Counted from the stretch's first letter, positions 16,044 to 25,505 are shown. The stretch: DNA of 64,000 nt from Tessaracoccus palaemonis (GCF_019316905.1 NZ_CP079216.1:2976001-3040000), one strand, 5' to 3'. The notes: generated by a model from the sequence alone, not told the origin. Numbers and translations are program-made.

Positions 16044-16574
16044 ATGGCCGACGCCACCACCCCCGACCCCAACGACCAGGCCCCCACCCAGGAGCCCCAG
16101 GCCACCGACGAGAAGCTCGGCGACCCCGGCCTCAACGCACTGCGTTCGGAGCGCGAAGCCCGCAAGACCGCGGAGAAGCAGCTCCGTGACGCCACCGCCA
16201 AGCTCGCCGCCTTCGAAGACGCGAACAAGACCGAAGCCCAGCGCCTCACCGACAACGCCTCCAAGGCCGAACAGCGAGCCCAGCAGGCCGAACAGCGCCT
16301 CACCGACGCACTCACCCGCCAGGCCGTCATGAACGCCGCGATCGAAGCCGGCACCATCGACGCCGAAACCACCACCCTCCTCGCGCTCGCCGGCGGCGCC
16401 GTCACCCTCGACGACAACGGCGAAGTCATCGGCGCGAAGAAGGCCATCGACGCCCTCACGAAGTCGAAGCCGCACCTGTTCCGCCCGGCCGGCGCCGGGA
16501 CACGGGACGCCACAGCCAGTGGCACCCAGGCCTCCACCCAGTCCATGGACGACTGGCTCCGAGGCATCAACTAA
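16044..16574 (+). CDS. phage scaffold protein
   Basis: The start at 16044 follows AAAGGAGAAG. The 176-residue product has an acidic, low-complexity N-terminus. A long coiled coil follows (residues 35-95: LRSEREARKTAEKQLRDATA ... KAEQRAQQAEQRL), then a short C-terminal region ending in SMDDWLRGIN. This is the usual plan for HK97-type scaffolds, and it lies directly before the capsid gene. Confidence 0.8.
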   Translation: MADATTPDPNDQAPTQEPQATDEKLGDPGLNALRSEREARKTAEKQLRDATAKLAAFEDANKTEAQRLTDNASKAEQRAQQAEQRLTDALTRQAVMNAAIEAGTIDAETTTLLALAGGAVTLDDNGEVIGAKKAIDALTKSKPHLFRPAGAGTRDATASGTQASTQSMDDWLRGIN

Positions 16575-16623
16575 CCCCACACCCCCCGGCCACCACACCG
16601 GGACCCAAGGAAGGAAACCGCCC

Positions 16624-17556
16624 ATGGCCGGATACGACAAGCAGATCCAGCGCGCAAATGTCCCCATCCCCGAGACCGTCTCCAAGGAGATCATCCAGGA
16701 GGCCGCCCACGGCTCCGTCGTCCTCAACAACGCCCGCAAGGTGCCGCTGTCCACCAAGACGATGAAGCAGCCGGTCCTCGCGACCCTCCCCGAGGCCTAC
16801 TGGCTCGCCGGCGACACGTCGCTGAAGGAGACCACGAGCGTCGAATGGGAGAACGTGGTGATGACGGCCGAGGAACTCGCCGTCCTCGTCCCCGTCCCCA
16901 ACGCCCTCATCGACGACACCTCCATCCCGATCTGGAGCGAGATCAAGCCGCTCCTCGTCGAGGCCATCGGCAGCAAGGTCGACGCCGCCGCCATCTGGGG
17001 CGACGACAAGCCCACCTCCTGGCCCACAGCGATCGTCGAGGCCGCCACCGCCGCAGGCAACAAGGTCGAGGCCGGCGCCGACCTGACCGTCGGCGTCGCC
17101 GCGCTCGGACAGGCCCTCGCCGAGGACGGGTTCGCCCCCAACGGGTTCCTCACCCGCCCCGGCTTCAACTGGAAGCTCATCGGGCTCCGCGGCGACGACG
17201 GCCACCCGATCTACACCCCGAACCTCGTCCCCGGCCAGCCGTCCGCCCTGTACGGCATCAAGCTCGACGAGGTCCTCAACGGCGCCTGGAAGACCACCGA
17301 CCCGGCCACCCACCTCATCGGCCTGGACTGGAAGAAGTTCGCCGTCGGTATCCGCCAGGACATCACCTTCGACCTGTTCGACCAGATGGTGATCTCCGAC
17401 GCGGCCGGCAAGGTCGTGTTCAACGCGGCGCAGCAGGACTCCAAGGTCATGCGTGTCGTGTTCCGCGTCGGGTTCCAGATCGCGAACCCGCTCACGCGCG
17501 TGAACCCGACGAAGGCGAACCGCTACCCGGCGGCCGTCCTCACCGACGCGGCCTGA
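16624..17556 (+). CDS. major capsid protein (HK97 fold)
   Basis: The 310-residue product has capsid hallmarks: N-arm IPETVSKEIIQEAAHGSVV, an E-loop-like segment with YWLAGDTSLKETTSVEWENV, spine helix and P-domain with IPIWSEIKPLLVEAIGSKVDAAAIWG, and a C-terminal VVFRVGFQIANP strand. The N-terminal scaffold domain is a separate gene just upstream. ATG follows AAGGAAGG. Confidence 0.9.
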   Translation: MAGYDKQIQRANVPIPETVSKEIIQEAAHGSVVLNNARKVPLSTKTMKQPVLATLPEAYWLAGDTSLKETTSVEWENVVMTAEELAVLVPVPNALIDDTSIPIWSEIKPLLVEAIGSKVDAAAIWGDDKPTSWPTAIVEAATAAGNKVEAGADLTVGVAALGQALAEDGFAPNGFLTRPGFNWKLIGLRGDDGHPIYTPNLVPGQPSALYGIKLDEVLNGAWKTTDPATHLIGLDWKKFAVGIRQDITFDLFDQMVISDAAGKVVFNAAQQDSKVMRVVFRVGFQIANPLTRVNPTKANRYPAAVLTDAA

Positions 17557-17558
17557 CC

Positions 17559-17696
17559 ATGGTCGAGGTCACCGACGGCCATGAACAGCTGACCGTCGCC
17601 GAGAAGGATGTGCGGTTCATGGAGTCCCTCGGCTGGACCCGTGTCGAGGAACCCGCAGCCCCGGCCGCGCCGAAGCGCACCCGCACCAAGAAGTGA
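17559..17696 (+). CDS. small head-region protein (45 aa)
   Basis: It starts two bases after the capsid stop. The product has a short folded part (VTVAEKDVRFMESLGWTRVEE-like segment) and an Ala/Pro/Lys tail ending in KRTRTKK. Such tiny proteins often follow actinophage capsid genes. The function is not known. Confidence 0.5.
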   Translation: MVEVTDGHEQLTVAEKDVRFMESLGWTRVEEPAAPAAPKRTRTKK

Positions 17697-17707
17697 GGAG
17701 AGGCGGC

Positions 17708-18154
17708 ATGGACCAACCCACCACCGTTGACACCGTCAAACAGCTCGTCGGCGACCACGCCGCCTCCCTCCTCACCGACGACGACCTCGACAGGGCCGTC
17801 GACCAGGCCGCCGTCGCCGACACCAACGGACGACTCCCAGAGGACCCCGACTGGGAGCCGACCTACGAGCCGTACTGGGCCGCAGCCGAGGCAGTCACTG
17901 CGCTGGCGATCCGCGCAACGACCACCCCGACGCTGACCGAGTTCACCGCCGAAGGGGCCACGTTCAAGCGACGGACCCCCGACTGGTGGGCCGCGGCCGA
18001 GGCACTCAGAAGCCAGTCACCGCTGGCGCGGGCGATCCGCGCCACCACCGGCGGCCTCGGCGTCATCGACCTCCACACCGGCGCCGGCTACGACACCACC
18101 GCCCAGACCTGGCCCGACACACACGTCCCCCGCGTCATCGGGAACTGGACCTGA
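17708..18154 (+). CDS. head-tail connector protein
   Basis: The start at 17708 follows GGAGAGG; the frame also opens at 17693 but that lies on the ribosome site. The 148-residue product is mainly helical, with EPYWAAAEAVTALAI and FKRRTPDWWAAAEALRSQS, resembling the gp6/gp15 adaptor class. Its position directly after capsid supports a role at the portal ring. No diagnostic residue is seen. Confidence 0.6.
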   Translation: MDQPTTVDTVKQLVGDHAASLLTDDDLDRAVDQAAVADTNGRLPEDPDWEPTYEPYWAAAEAVTALAIRATTTPTLTEFTAEGATFKRRTPDWWAAAEALRSQSPLARAIRATTGGLGVIDLHTGAGYDTTAQTWPDTHVPRVIGNWT

Positions 18155-18156
18155 CC

Positions 18157-18537
18157 ATGCTCACCGCCACCGAACTGGCAGAGGCCCGCGCGATGCAGAC
18201 CTCCCTCATGGCCAGCACCCTCCTCATCGAACGCCGCGACGGCGTCACCGAAGGCGACTACTCGGCCACCACCCAGTGGACCCCCATCTACCAGGGCCCC
18301 GGCCGCCTCCAGGCCGACAGCCGCACCAAGGCGCCGCTCGTCGACCTCGGAGGGCAGCTCGTCCGCCCAGCGAGCTACGCCGCAGCGATCCCCTGGGACG
18401 CCCCACCCATCGCCATCGGCGACCGGGTCACCGTCACCGCATCAACCACGGCAGCCGGCAGCTACACGATCCAGTCCGTCGAGCACGGCGCCACGTTCGT
18501 GACGTGCCGCCGCTTCACCGCAGAGGAGGACACCTGA
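18157..18537 (+). CDS. DUF6093-like head-tail stopper
   Basis: Starts two bases after the preceding stop. The 126-residue product is beta-rich after an N-terminal helix and carries TLLIERRDG and a final VTVTASTTAAGSYTIQSVEHG segment typical of head closure proteins. The stop overlaps the next gene. The family name is from memory of similar actinophage proteins. Confidence 0.6.
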   Translation: MLTATELAEARAMQTSLMASTLLIERRDGVTEGDYSATTQWTPIYQGPGRLQADSRTKAPLVDLGGQLVRPASYAAAIPWDAPPIAIGDRVTVTASTTAAGSYTIQSVEHGATFVTCRRFTAEEDT

Positions 18538-18911
18538 TGCACCTGTCAGTCGACGCCACCGGCGTCACCCACCTCCGCCAACAGATGGGCACCATCCCCC
18601 GCGAGATCCGAGACAAGGCCGGGCGATCCGTGCGTGTCCGGGCTCACGAAATCGAGTCCCTCGCCAAGCAGCAGGTCGCCGTCGACACCGGCTACCTGAA
18701 GTCGACCATCGGCGTGAACTCAGCCTTCGACCTGCGCACCAGCACCTCCGACCTGGTCGCAACCGTCGGCGCCTCGGCGCACTACGCCGCCTACGTCGAA
18801 TACGGCACCGCGAAGATGCCACCCCGACCGTTCCTCGGCCCAGCCTTCGACACCGTCCGCCCCCGCTTCGAGGCCGACATCGAAGCGATCATGCGGGAGG
18901 CGTTCACGTGA
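18537..18911 (+). CDS. HK97 gp10-like tail completion protein
   Basis: A 124-residue product with the signature of the gp10/HK97 family: QQVAVDTGYLKSTI, then SAHYAAYVEYGTAKMPPRPFLGPAFD. It forms part of the neck or tail terminator interface. Its ATG overlaps the previous stop. Confidence 0.85.
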   Translation: MHLSVDATGVTHLRQQMGTIPREIRDKAGRSVRVRAHEIESLAKQQVAVDTGYLKSTIGVNSAFDLRTSTSDLVATVGASAHYAAYVEYGTAKMPPRPFLGPAFDTVRPRFEADIEAIMREAFT

Positions 18912-19288
18912 TCGACGCCCTCACCGGCCGCCTGGACGGCCTCGCCGTCTACCTCGTCGACGTCCCCGCCAACCCCGGAGACGCCTACGTCGTCCTCTAC
19001 CCCGCCACCGGGCTCCTCACCAGCCACGGCTACGCGGCCTCGCCCACCGACCAGGCCGACGAGTTCCGCGCCATGTGCGTGTCCAACTCCGCAGCTGGTG
19101 TCACCCGCCTTCTCGACCGGGTTCGCGGGCGACTCACCGGCTGGTGCCCGTTTCCCGACGACCCCAGCCACAGCCCCCTCTACGAGACCGACGCCGGACC
19201 GGTCCTCACCACCCGCGTCGAGGGCCGCACCCTGTACTCCCTCACGCTCGTCTACCGCGCCCACCGGCGCAGAAAGAAGACACCATGA
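18908..19288 (+). CDS. tail terminator-like protein
   Basis: Starts at a GTG that overlaps the upstream stop. The 126-residue product, placed between the gp10-like gene and the tail tube gene, has an early helix (IDALTGRLDGLAVYLV) and a late strand (RTLYSLTLVYRAHRR) as in gpU/tail terminator proteins. The assignment is positional and structural. Confidence 0.6.
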   Translation: MIDALTGRLDGLAVYLVDVPANPGDAYVVLYPATGLLTSHGYAASPTDQADEFRAMCVSNSAAGVTRLLDRVRGRLTGWCPFPDDPSHSPLYETDAGPVLTTRVEGRTLYSLTLVYRAHRRRKKTP

Positions 19289-19512
19289 CCGCCAACCTGA
19301 TCAGGGTCCGCGACAAGCGCACGGGCCACGAGATCACCATCAACAAGGCCCTCGCCGACGACCACTACGAGCTCGTCAACGAGCCGGCCGTGGACGGTAA
19401 CGGCAAGCCGCGCGCCCCGAAGCCTGCCACGGCCGCACCGGCCGAGGAGGCCGCCGACACCCCGCCCAAGGCGCAGCCGCGCCCCACCAAGACCGACACC
19501 AAGGAGAAGTGA
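19285..19512 (+). CDS. small tail-region protein (75 aa)
   Basis: Follows AGAAAGAAG. A short domain (NLIRVRDKRTGHEITINKAL) leads into a low-complexity Ala/Pro/Lys tail. It overlaps the preceding stop and ends three bases before the tail tube start. Function is unknown. Confidence 0.5.
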   Translation: MTANLIRVRDKRTGHEITINKALADDHYELVNEPAVDGNGKPRAPKPATAAPAEEAADTPPKAQPRPTKTDTKEK

Positions 19513-19515
19513 CCC

Positions 19516-20043
19516 ATGTCCATGACCGCAGTGGAACCCACCGGCATCAACGTCGCGGGGAAGGCCTGCCTGTACTGGGTCCCCGCCATCGCCGACCCGG
19601 CCAACCCGACGCTGACCGAACTCAACGCCGGCATCAACCTGTCGAAGATCCTCTACGCCTGGGACCCCAACGGCACCCAGGCCACCAGCGAGCGCTGGCG
19701 CTACGGATCCGAGACCGGCGGCCAGAACCTCGGCACCGTCACCTACGACCCCGCCGAGGTCGAGTACGACTACGACCCGCAGGCACCCGACGACGCCGAC
19801 GAGTACGCCCACTACGCGGCCCTCGTCCCCGACCTGGGCGGCTTCCTCTACGACCGCCGCGGCCTCCCCACCGCCACCGCCCTGGCCGCCGGCCAGTTCG
19901 GCGACGTCTACCCCGCCAAGCTCGGCAAGCGACTCCGCGCCGCCGCCGTCGCCTCCGAGGCCGCCTCCACCTTCCACATCCGCCAGAAGATCGTCATCAC
20001 CGGCGAAGTCCTCCAGGACATCGAGATCGTCGCCGGATCCTGA
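19516..20043 (+). CDS. major tail tube protein
   Basis: The 175-residue protein sits in the major tail protein position between the terminator-like gene and the tail assembly chaperones. It is rich in short beta strands with acidic loops (VTYDPAEVEYDYDPQ) and ends in strands around HIRQKIVITGEVLQDIEIV. A strong hairpin directly follows, as is common after highly expressed tail tube genes. Confidence 0.8.
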   Translation: MSMTAVEPTGINVAGKACLYWVPAIADPANPTLTELNAGINLSKILYAWDPNGTQATSERWRYGSETGGQNLGTVTYDPAEVEYDYDPQAPDDADEYAHYAALVPDLGGFLYDRRGLPTATALAAGQFGDVYPAKLGKRLRAAAVASEAASTFHIRQKIVITGEVLQDIEIVAGS

Positions 20044-20062
20044 CCCACACCCATCCCAGACC

Positions 20063-20108
20063 GGCAGAAGGCCCCGCATCCCTCCTTTCGTGTGCGGGGC
20101 CTTCTGCC
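20063..20108 (+). terminator. strong hairpin after tail tube gene
   Basis: A perfect 16-bp stem (GGCAGAAGGCCCCGCA paired with its complement at 20093-20108) encloses a 14-nt loop. There is no U-tract, so it may be a partial terminator or stabilise the 3' end of the tail tube message, lowering expression of the chaperones and tape measure. Confidence 0.7.
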
Positions 20109-20132
20109 ACCCTCAACGAAAGGAACCCCTCC

Positions 20133-20633
20133 ATGTCCACCATCCGTGACGCCCTCCGCGCCCGCATCGACGGCGACATCCGCGCCACCGTCAAGGTCAA
20201 GATCTACGGCGACCCCGAAGCCAAGGCCCGCCTCCTCACCCTCGAGAACGAAGCCGCACAGCTGCGCGCCGACGCCGCCCTCGGCGGCCGCGCGAAGAAG
20301 ATGAACAGCCGCCTCGACGACGTCATGCTCCTCATCGAAGAAACCGAACAGCGACTCCTCGACGTCACCTACTTCATCGTGCTGCGAGCACTCACCTCCG
20401 ACCAGCTCGCCGAAGCCTCCTCCGGTGTCATCCCCGACGACCCGATCTCCAAGCTGTGGCGCGCCCAGCTCACCCGCGCCTTCGTCCGCGTCGAGGACCT
20501 CGACGGGAAGCCCGTCGACGACGTCACCGCCCAGGACTGGGCCGAACTCCTCGACACGATGTCGGCCCGCGAAGTCCAGACCCGCTACGAGGAACTCCAG
20601 GCCGCCGACGCGGCCGTCGCAAACCCCAGCTAG
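20133..20633 (+). CDS. tail assembly chaperone, zero-frame product (gpG-like)
   Basis: The start follows GAAAGGA. The 166-residue product is helical (AKARLLTLENEAAQLRADAAL, LDDVMLLIEETEQRLLD). It precedes the tape measure gene with an overlapping second frame, as for lambda gpG/gpGT. It should coat the tape measure during tail assembly. Its 3' end carries an A AAC CCC heptamer two codons before the stop. Confidence 0.8.
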   Translation: MSTIRDALRARIDGDIRATVKVKIYGDPEAKARLLTLENEAAQLRADAALGGRAKKMNSRLDDVMLLIEETEQRLLDVTYFIVLRALTSDQLAEASSGVIPDDPISKLWRAQLTRAFVRVEDLDGKPVDDVTAQDWAELLDTMSAREVQTRYEELQAADAAVANPS

Positions 20634-21076
20634 CCCAGGCCGTCGACGAGAGCCCGCAGCTGCGCGCCCGGCTGCGGCTCTCTCGCGACCTGGGCATCCC
20701 CTACCGACGGCTGTGCGGCTGGGAACCGGCCACCTACAGCCGCACCACACCCGACGGGCTCACCGTCACAACCCGCGACCCCGAATGGGCGACCGAGGAC
20801 CTCGACCTCCTCGACGCCCTAGCCGCGTGGGAAGCGGACCGCTGCCCCTGCGGCTGCGGACAGGCGATGTCCGAGTGCCTCATCGACGTCAATGTCCCGG
20901 CCGAGGAGCGTCCCGCGTGGGCGGCGGGCTACCTCGAGTGCGGTGCGGGTCTCCACCTCGCCCAGGCGCAGGCCGCGCAGGCCGCTGACGACGAGGCCAC
21001 GGAGAAACGCACGGGCCGCAAGGTGCCCACCGCACACCGCATCTGGCAGGTGGCCCGAAGAACCCCCAGCAACTGA
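20133..21076 (+). CDS. tail assembly chaperone frameshift fusion (gpGT-like), -1 slip at 20621-20627
   Basis: The second chaperone frame (to 21076) has no suitable start of its own and lies in the -1 frame. A slip on the heptamer gives a ~314-residue fusion that continues QLAQAVDESPQLRARLRLSR. The added ~149 residues contain CPCGCGQAMSEC and a helical region, like the T half in other actinophages. The ratio of the two products controls tail assembly in lambda-type phages. The slip efficiency is unknown. Confidence 0.75.
20621..20627 (+). promoter_or_regulatory. -1 programmed frameshift slippery heptamer A AAC CCC
   Basis: The heptamer AAACCCC is in the correct zero-frame phase (A, AAC, CCC) and fits X XXY YYZ. 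It lies one sense codon before the TAG at 20631. The downstream -1 frame is open for 450 bases. This is the expected site for producing the G-T fusion. Confidence 0.72.
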
Positions 21077-21094
21077 ACGAAAGGCGGCGAGCAC

Positions 21095-24000
21095 ATGACC
21101 GATCAGGTCCGGATCGCTCTCGCCGTCGACGCGGCAGGCGTCGACCGCGGCACCCAGCAGGCAGTCAAGGGCCTCCAGAACGTCGAGAAGGCCGCGCAGA
21201 AGGCGGGCACCTCGACCGCTGGGGCAGGGAAGCAGGCCACCACTGCGCTCGACAAGCAGGCCGGCGCCGCCGCCGACGCCGCCTCCGCCGAGACTGGCCT
21301 CGGGTCCGCTGCCGAGGACGCCGGCGCGAAGTCGGCAGCGGCCTCCGAGAAGGCCGCAGCGGCGAAGGAGAAGGAGAAGGAGGCCGCCGACAAGGTCGGC
21401 AACGCCCTCCTCGCGGTCGGCGCGATCGCTGTGGCTGTGGCCGCCGGATCGGTCGCGGCCGCCACGAACTGGGAGTCCGCCTACGCAGGCGTCCGCAAGA
21501 CCGTCGACGGCACCGCCGAACAGATGGCCTCCCTCGAGGGCGACCTCCGTGGCATCACCAAGGTCGCGTCCGCGTCGCACACCGAGGTTGCGGCCGTCGC
21601 CGAGGCGGCCGGTCAGCTCGGCGTGAAACGCGACGACGTCGCCGAGTTCACCAAGGTGATGATCGATCTCGGTGTCGCCACGAACCTGACCGCCGAAGAA
21701 GGCGCAGTCGCGATTCGCCAGTTCATGAACATCATGGGCTCGGCCGCCGGCGACGTCGAGCGGATCGCGTCCTCGATCGTCGCGCTCGGCAACAACTCGG
21801 CGACCACCGAAGCCGACATCGTCGCCATGGCGCAGCGCCTCGCAGGCGCGGGCAAGCAGGCTCGCATGTCCGAGTCCGAGGTCCTCGCGATCTCGGCCGC
21901 CATGGCCTCGGTCGGTATCGAAGCCGAGGCCGGCGGCACCGCCATGTCGCTGACCCTGAAGCAGATCGACGGGATGGTCCGGGCCGGCGGGGACAAGCTC
22001 GAAACGCTGGGCGAGATCTCCGGCATGACCGGCGCGCAGTTTGCTGCGGCCTGGGGTGAGTCCGCGGCCGACGCCACCAACACCCTCGTCCTGGGCCTGG
22101 GACGCATGGGCGCCGAGGGCGAGGACGTCAACGCGACCCTGTCGGAGCTCGGGTTCGAGGGAATCCGGCAGACCGACACCCTGCTGCGTCTCTCCGGCGC
22201 GACGCAGGCGATGGGCGGCGAAGTCGACCTCCTCACCGAGTCCCTGAAGACGAGCGCCGAAGAGTTCGAACGCAACACTGCCCTCCAGATCGAGGCCGAG
22301 ACCCGCTATGGCACGACCGCGGAGAAGGCGAAGATCGCCGCGAACTCGATCAACGACGGCCTGATCGATCTCGGCAACTCTCTGCTGCCGATCGCCAACG
22401 ACGGCATCCAGGTCGTAACCGACCTGGCATCCGCCTTCGGTTCTCTGCCGGACTCCGTGCAGGGCGTTCTCGGGTCCGTCACTCTGCTGACAGGCGTCGT
22501 TGCGCTCGGCGCCGGCGGGGCGCTGAAGGCCGTGACCGCGTTCCAGTCCACCAAGGCCGCCGTCACCGCCCTCGGCACCTCGATGCGCACCGCGTCGCTT
22601 GCCGGTGGCGCGATCGGGCTCGCGCTTGCCGCAGCGGCCGCCGTCATCGGCAGCATGGCGTCGGCCGCAGCAGACGCCCAGGCCTTCCAGGACGACCTGG
22701 GCGCCGCGCTGCGGGAGACCAACGGCGAACTCCGCGACCAGAACGGGCTGATCTACGAGTCCATCCAGTCCGCGGCCGCGAAACGGGCACAGGACCTCGG
22801 GCTGCTCGATATCGCCTCCGAGTACGGCCTGACCATGCAGGACGTCACGTCCGCGATGCTCGGCGACGAAGCAGCCCGCCAGCGACTGATCGGCGCCATG
22901 GACGCCCAGATCGACAAGTCGCTCGAGCTCGCCGACGCGCAGGCACAGTCTGGGGAGTACTCGGGGGACGCGTCCCAGCAGGCACGAGACGCGGCCGACG
23001 CGCGAACTGAACTCGCCCGCGCTCTCGGCGAAGAGGCCAGCAACACCGATTCCGCGGTCAACAAGACCAAGCAGCTCCTCGACGCGACCGGGCAGAGCAC
23101 CGACGCAACGAAGGACGACGCGGACGCCACGTCCCAGAGCGCGGACGAGAAGGCCCGCCTGGCGCAGGAGACGCAGCAGGCCGAGCAGGAGCTCCGCAAC
23201 TACGTCGATGCCCTGTTCGCCGAGTCCGATGCGCAGATGCAGCTCCTCAACGGCACCCTCGACTTCAGCGAGGCGTCGCTGAACGCTGGGAAGCGGGCGA
23301 AGGAGTGGAAGGACGAGGCCAAGGAGGCCGGCGAGTCCACGAAGGACGCGTTCGACACGGGCACGCGGGCCGGTATCGAGAACAACCGCGTCATGGGTCG
23401 CATGGTCGAGGCGGCGAAGGCCGACGTGAAGGCCAAGATCGACCAGAACAAGTCCACGAAGGAAATCACCAAGACCTGGGAGGGTCACCGCAAGGAACTC
23501 ATCGAGACCGCCACCCAGTTCACCGGCTCGAAGAAGGCCGCCACCGCCTACGTCGACAAGCTGATGGAGACCGCCGACTTCGGCGACATTGAGACCGCTG
23601 TCGAACTGAACAAGGCCCAGGCACAGGCGAAGCTCGACGAGTGGGAAGGCGACCTCAAGGGCCTCCCCGACGAGACCGTCTCGAAGATCAAGGCGATGCT
23701 CGAGAAGGGGCAGGTCCAAGCCGCCGAGGCGGCCCTGAACCAGGCTGCGCGCGACCGGGACGCCACGATCCGCGTCCACGTCGAGCAGCTCGTCACGAAG
23801 AACAGCAACTATTCCCCGTCCGGGTCCGTCTCGAACCTCAAGCCCAAGACGAACAGCGCCGCAGGCAACCTGTTCATGTTCAACGCAGCCGGCAACATCT
23901 CCCGCACCGGCGACGTCCCGAACGCCCACCAACCCACGATCGTCCCCGCAGGCACCAACAGGCTGTTCGCTGAGGATGAGACCGGCGGTGAGGCCTACAT

Positions 24001-25492
24001 TCCGCTGCGCAACGACTGGCGGCGGGCCCGCGCCATCGGGATCCTCGGCACCGTCGCAGCGAGGTTCGGCCTCGGCCTGGTGCAGCCCTTCGCCGCCGGT
24101 GGCACGACCATCGACAAGGGCACCAGCACCATGGTGTCGAAGCTGAACACCGGCGTCCTCCCGCTGGACCAGATCAAGAAGTTCGGCGACGCGCTCACGA
24201 AGGCCACCAAACCCATCTCCGGGCTGGAGAAGGCCTCGAAGGAGGCGAAGGACGCCCTCAGCGCCGCGAGGACCGTAGCGAACGATGCGAGGGCCGAGTC
24301 GAACAAGGCCAACGCCGACCTCGCGAAAGCGAAGAAGATCGACCCGGACTCCAAGCTCGGGAGGGCCAACGCTGAGCTCGCGAAGGCACAGAAGGTCGTC
24401 GACCCGTCGTCGAAGCTCGGCAAGGCCCGCGAGGCGACGCGTGTGGCCGAGGAGAAGCTCGCCGCGGCGAAAACGAAGTCCCAAAGGGAGGCGAGGGAGA
24501 AGGACCTCGCGAAGGCGCAGGCGAAGCAGCAGAAGCTGGAGGATGCCAGGCAGCGGCGCATCGACCGCGCCCAGGAGAAAGCGGACTACCTCGCCGCAGC
24601 CCACGAGAAGAAGGTTGCCGACGCCCAGAAGGCCGCCGACAAGGCCGAGAAGAACGTCAACAAGGCCATCAAGGAACGCACGAAAGCGGAGGAAGCTGCC
24701 GAAGCTGCGAGCGCCGCGCTCACCAAACAGAAGCAGAAGGAGAAGGACGCGGCCGCCGACCTCCTCGCAGCGCAGCAGGCTCTCGCTGACTCTGCCCGAT
24801 CCGCCGCGGACTCGCTCGTCGACCAGTACCTCACCGGCGGCGACGCCGCCGATCTCGTCGACAACATGAACACCGGCGCTGCCGAGATGGAGCTGTTCGC
24901 CCAGCTGATCGAACAGCTCCGCAAGCTCGGCCTCGATGAGTCCGTCATCCAGGAGATCATCGAACAGGGCGTCGAGACCGGGTCCGAGACGGCTGCCGAC
25001 ATCATCGCCCGCGGACCCGACTCGGTCGCCGAGCTGAACAAGGCCGCGGCGGCTCTCCGCGACATCGCCGACAAGCTCGGACTCGTCCAGGTCGTCGGCG
25101 TCGAGAAGCACGCCACCGGCAGCATCTCCCGCGTCGGCGACATCCCCAACGGTCACCTCCCCGAACTCGTCCCCGCCGGCACCAACCGGCTCTTCGGTGA
25201 GAGGGAGACCGGTGGGGAGGCCTACATCCCGCTGCAGAACGACTGGCGGCGGCCGCGCGCCCTGCAGCTGTGGGCTGAGACCGGCCGACGGCTCGGCGCC
25301 CAGCAGGTGAGGGCGTTCGCCGCCGGTGACGTCATCCCTGGATCCGTGACCTTCACTGCGCAGCGCGCCACACCCACCACGGTCCACAACATCACCCAGC
25401 ACAACCAGGTGACCCTGCCGTCGTTCGTCCGCGACTGGGGCCAGGCCGCCGACTACCTCGACGGCTGGGCGCTGGCCGTCCACCAGGCATAG
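21095..25492 (+). CDS. tail tape measure protein
   Basis: The 1465-residue protein is by far the longest in the late operon and fixes tail length. A TP901-type domain lies near residues 125-300 (WESAYAGVRKTVDGTAEQM, AEAAGQLGV). Hydrophobic stretches follow near 460-485 and 505-530 (GLALAAAAAVIGSMASAA). Long coiled-coil segments occupy 690-730 and 1040-1260 (Lys/Ala/Glu). Two copies of a ~55-residue segment with VPAGTNRLF and GGEAYIPL occur near 940-1000 and 1345-1400. ATG is preceded by AAAGGCGG. Confidence 0.92.
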   Translation: MTDQVRIALAVDAAGVDRGTQQAVKGLQNVEKAAQKAGTSTAGAGKQATTALDKQAGAAADAASAETGLGSAAEDAGAKSAAASEKAAAAKEKEKEAADKVGNALLAVGAIAVAVAAGSVAAATNWESAYAGVRKTVDGTAEQMASLEGDLRGITKVASASHTEVAAVAEAAGQLGVKRDDVAEFTKVMIDLGVATNLTAEEGAVAIRQFMNIMGSAAGDVERIASSIVALGNNSATTEADIVAMAQRLAGAGKQARMSESEVLAISAAMASVGIEAEAGGTAMSLTLKQIDGMVRAGGDKLETLGEISGMTGAQFAAAWGESAADATNTLVLGLGRMGAEGEDVNATLSELGFEGIRQTDTLLRLSGATQAMGGEVDLLTESLKTSAEEFERNTALQIEAETRYGTTAEKAKIAANSINDGLIDLGNSLLPIANDGIQVVTDLASAFGSLPDSVQGVLGSVTLLTGVVALGAGGALKAVTAFQSTKAAVTALGTSMRTASLAGGAIGLALAAAAAVIGSMASAAADAQAFQDDLGAALRETNGELRDQNGLIYESIQSAAAKRAQDLGLLDIASEYGLTMQDVTSAMLGDEAARQRLIGAMDAQIDKSLELADAQAQSGEYSGDASQQARDAADARTELARALGEEASNTDSAVNKTKQLLDATGQSTDATKDDADATSQSADEKARLAQETQQAEQELRNYVDALFAESDAQMQLLNGTLDFSEASLNAGKRAKEWKDEAKEAGESTKDAFDTGTRAGIENNRVMGRMVEAAKADVKAKIDQNKSTKEITKTWEGHRKELIETATQFTGSKKAATAYVDKLMETADFGDIETAVELNKAQAQAKLDEWEGDLKGLPDETVSKIKAMLEKGQVQAAEAALNQAARDRDATIRVHVEQLVTKNSNYSPSGSVSNLKPKTNSAAGNLFMFNAAGNISRTGDVPNAHQPTIVPAGTNRLFAEDETGGEAYIPLRNDWRRARAIGILGTVAARFGLGLVQPFAAGGTTIDKGTSTMVSKLNTGVLPLDQIKKFGDALTKATKPISGLEKASKEAKDALSAARTVANDARAESNKANADLAKAKKIDPDSKLGRANAELAKAQKVVDPSSKLGKAREATRVAEEKLAAAKTKSQREAREKDLAKAQAKQQKLEDARQRRIDRAQEKADYLAAAHEKKVADAQKAADKAEKNVNKAIKERTKAEEAAEAASAALTKQKQKEKDAAADLLAAQQALADSARSAADSLVDQYLTGGDAADLVDNMNTGAAEMELFAQLIEQLRKLGLDESVIQEIIEQGVETGSETAADIIARGPDSVAELNKAAAALRDIADKLGLVQVVGVEKHATGSISRVGDIPNGHLPELVPAGTNRLFGERETGGEAYIPLQNDWRRPRALQLWAETGRRLGAQQVRAFAAGDVIPGSVTFTAQRATPTTVHNITQHNQVTLPSFVRDWGQAADYLDGWALAVHQA

Positions 25493-25505
25493 GAAGGAGC
25501 CCTCC

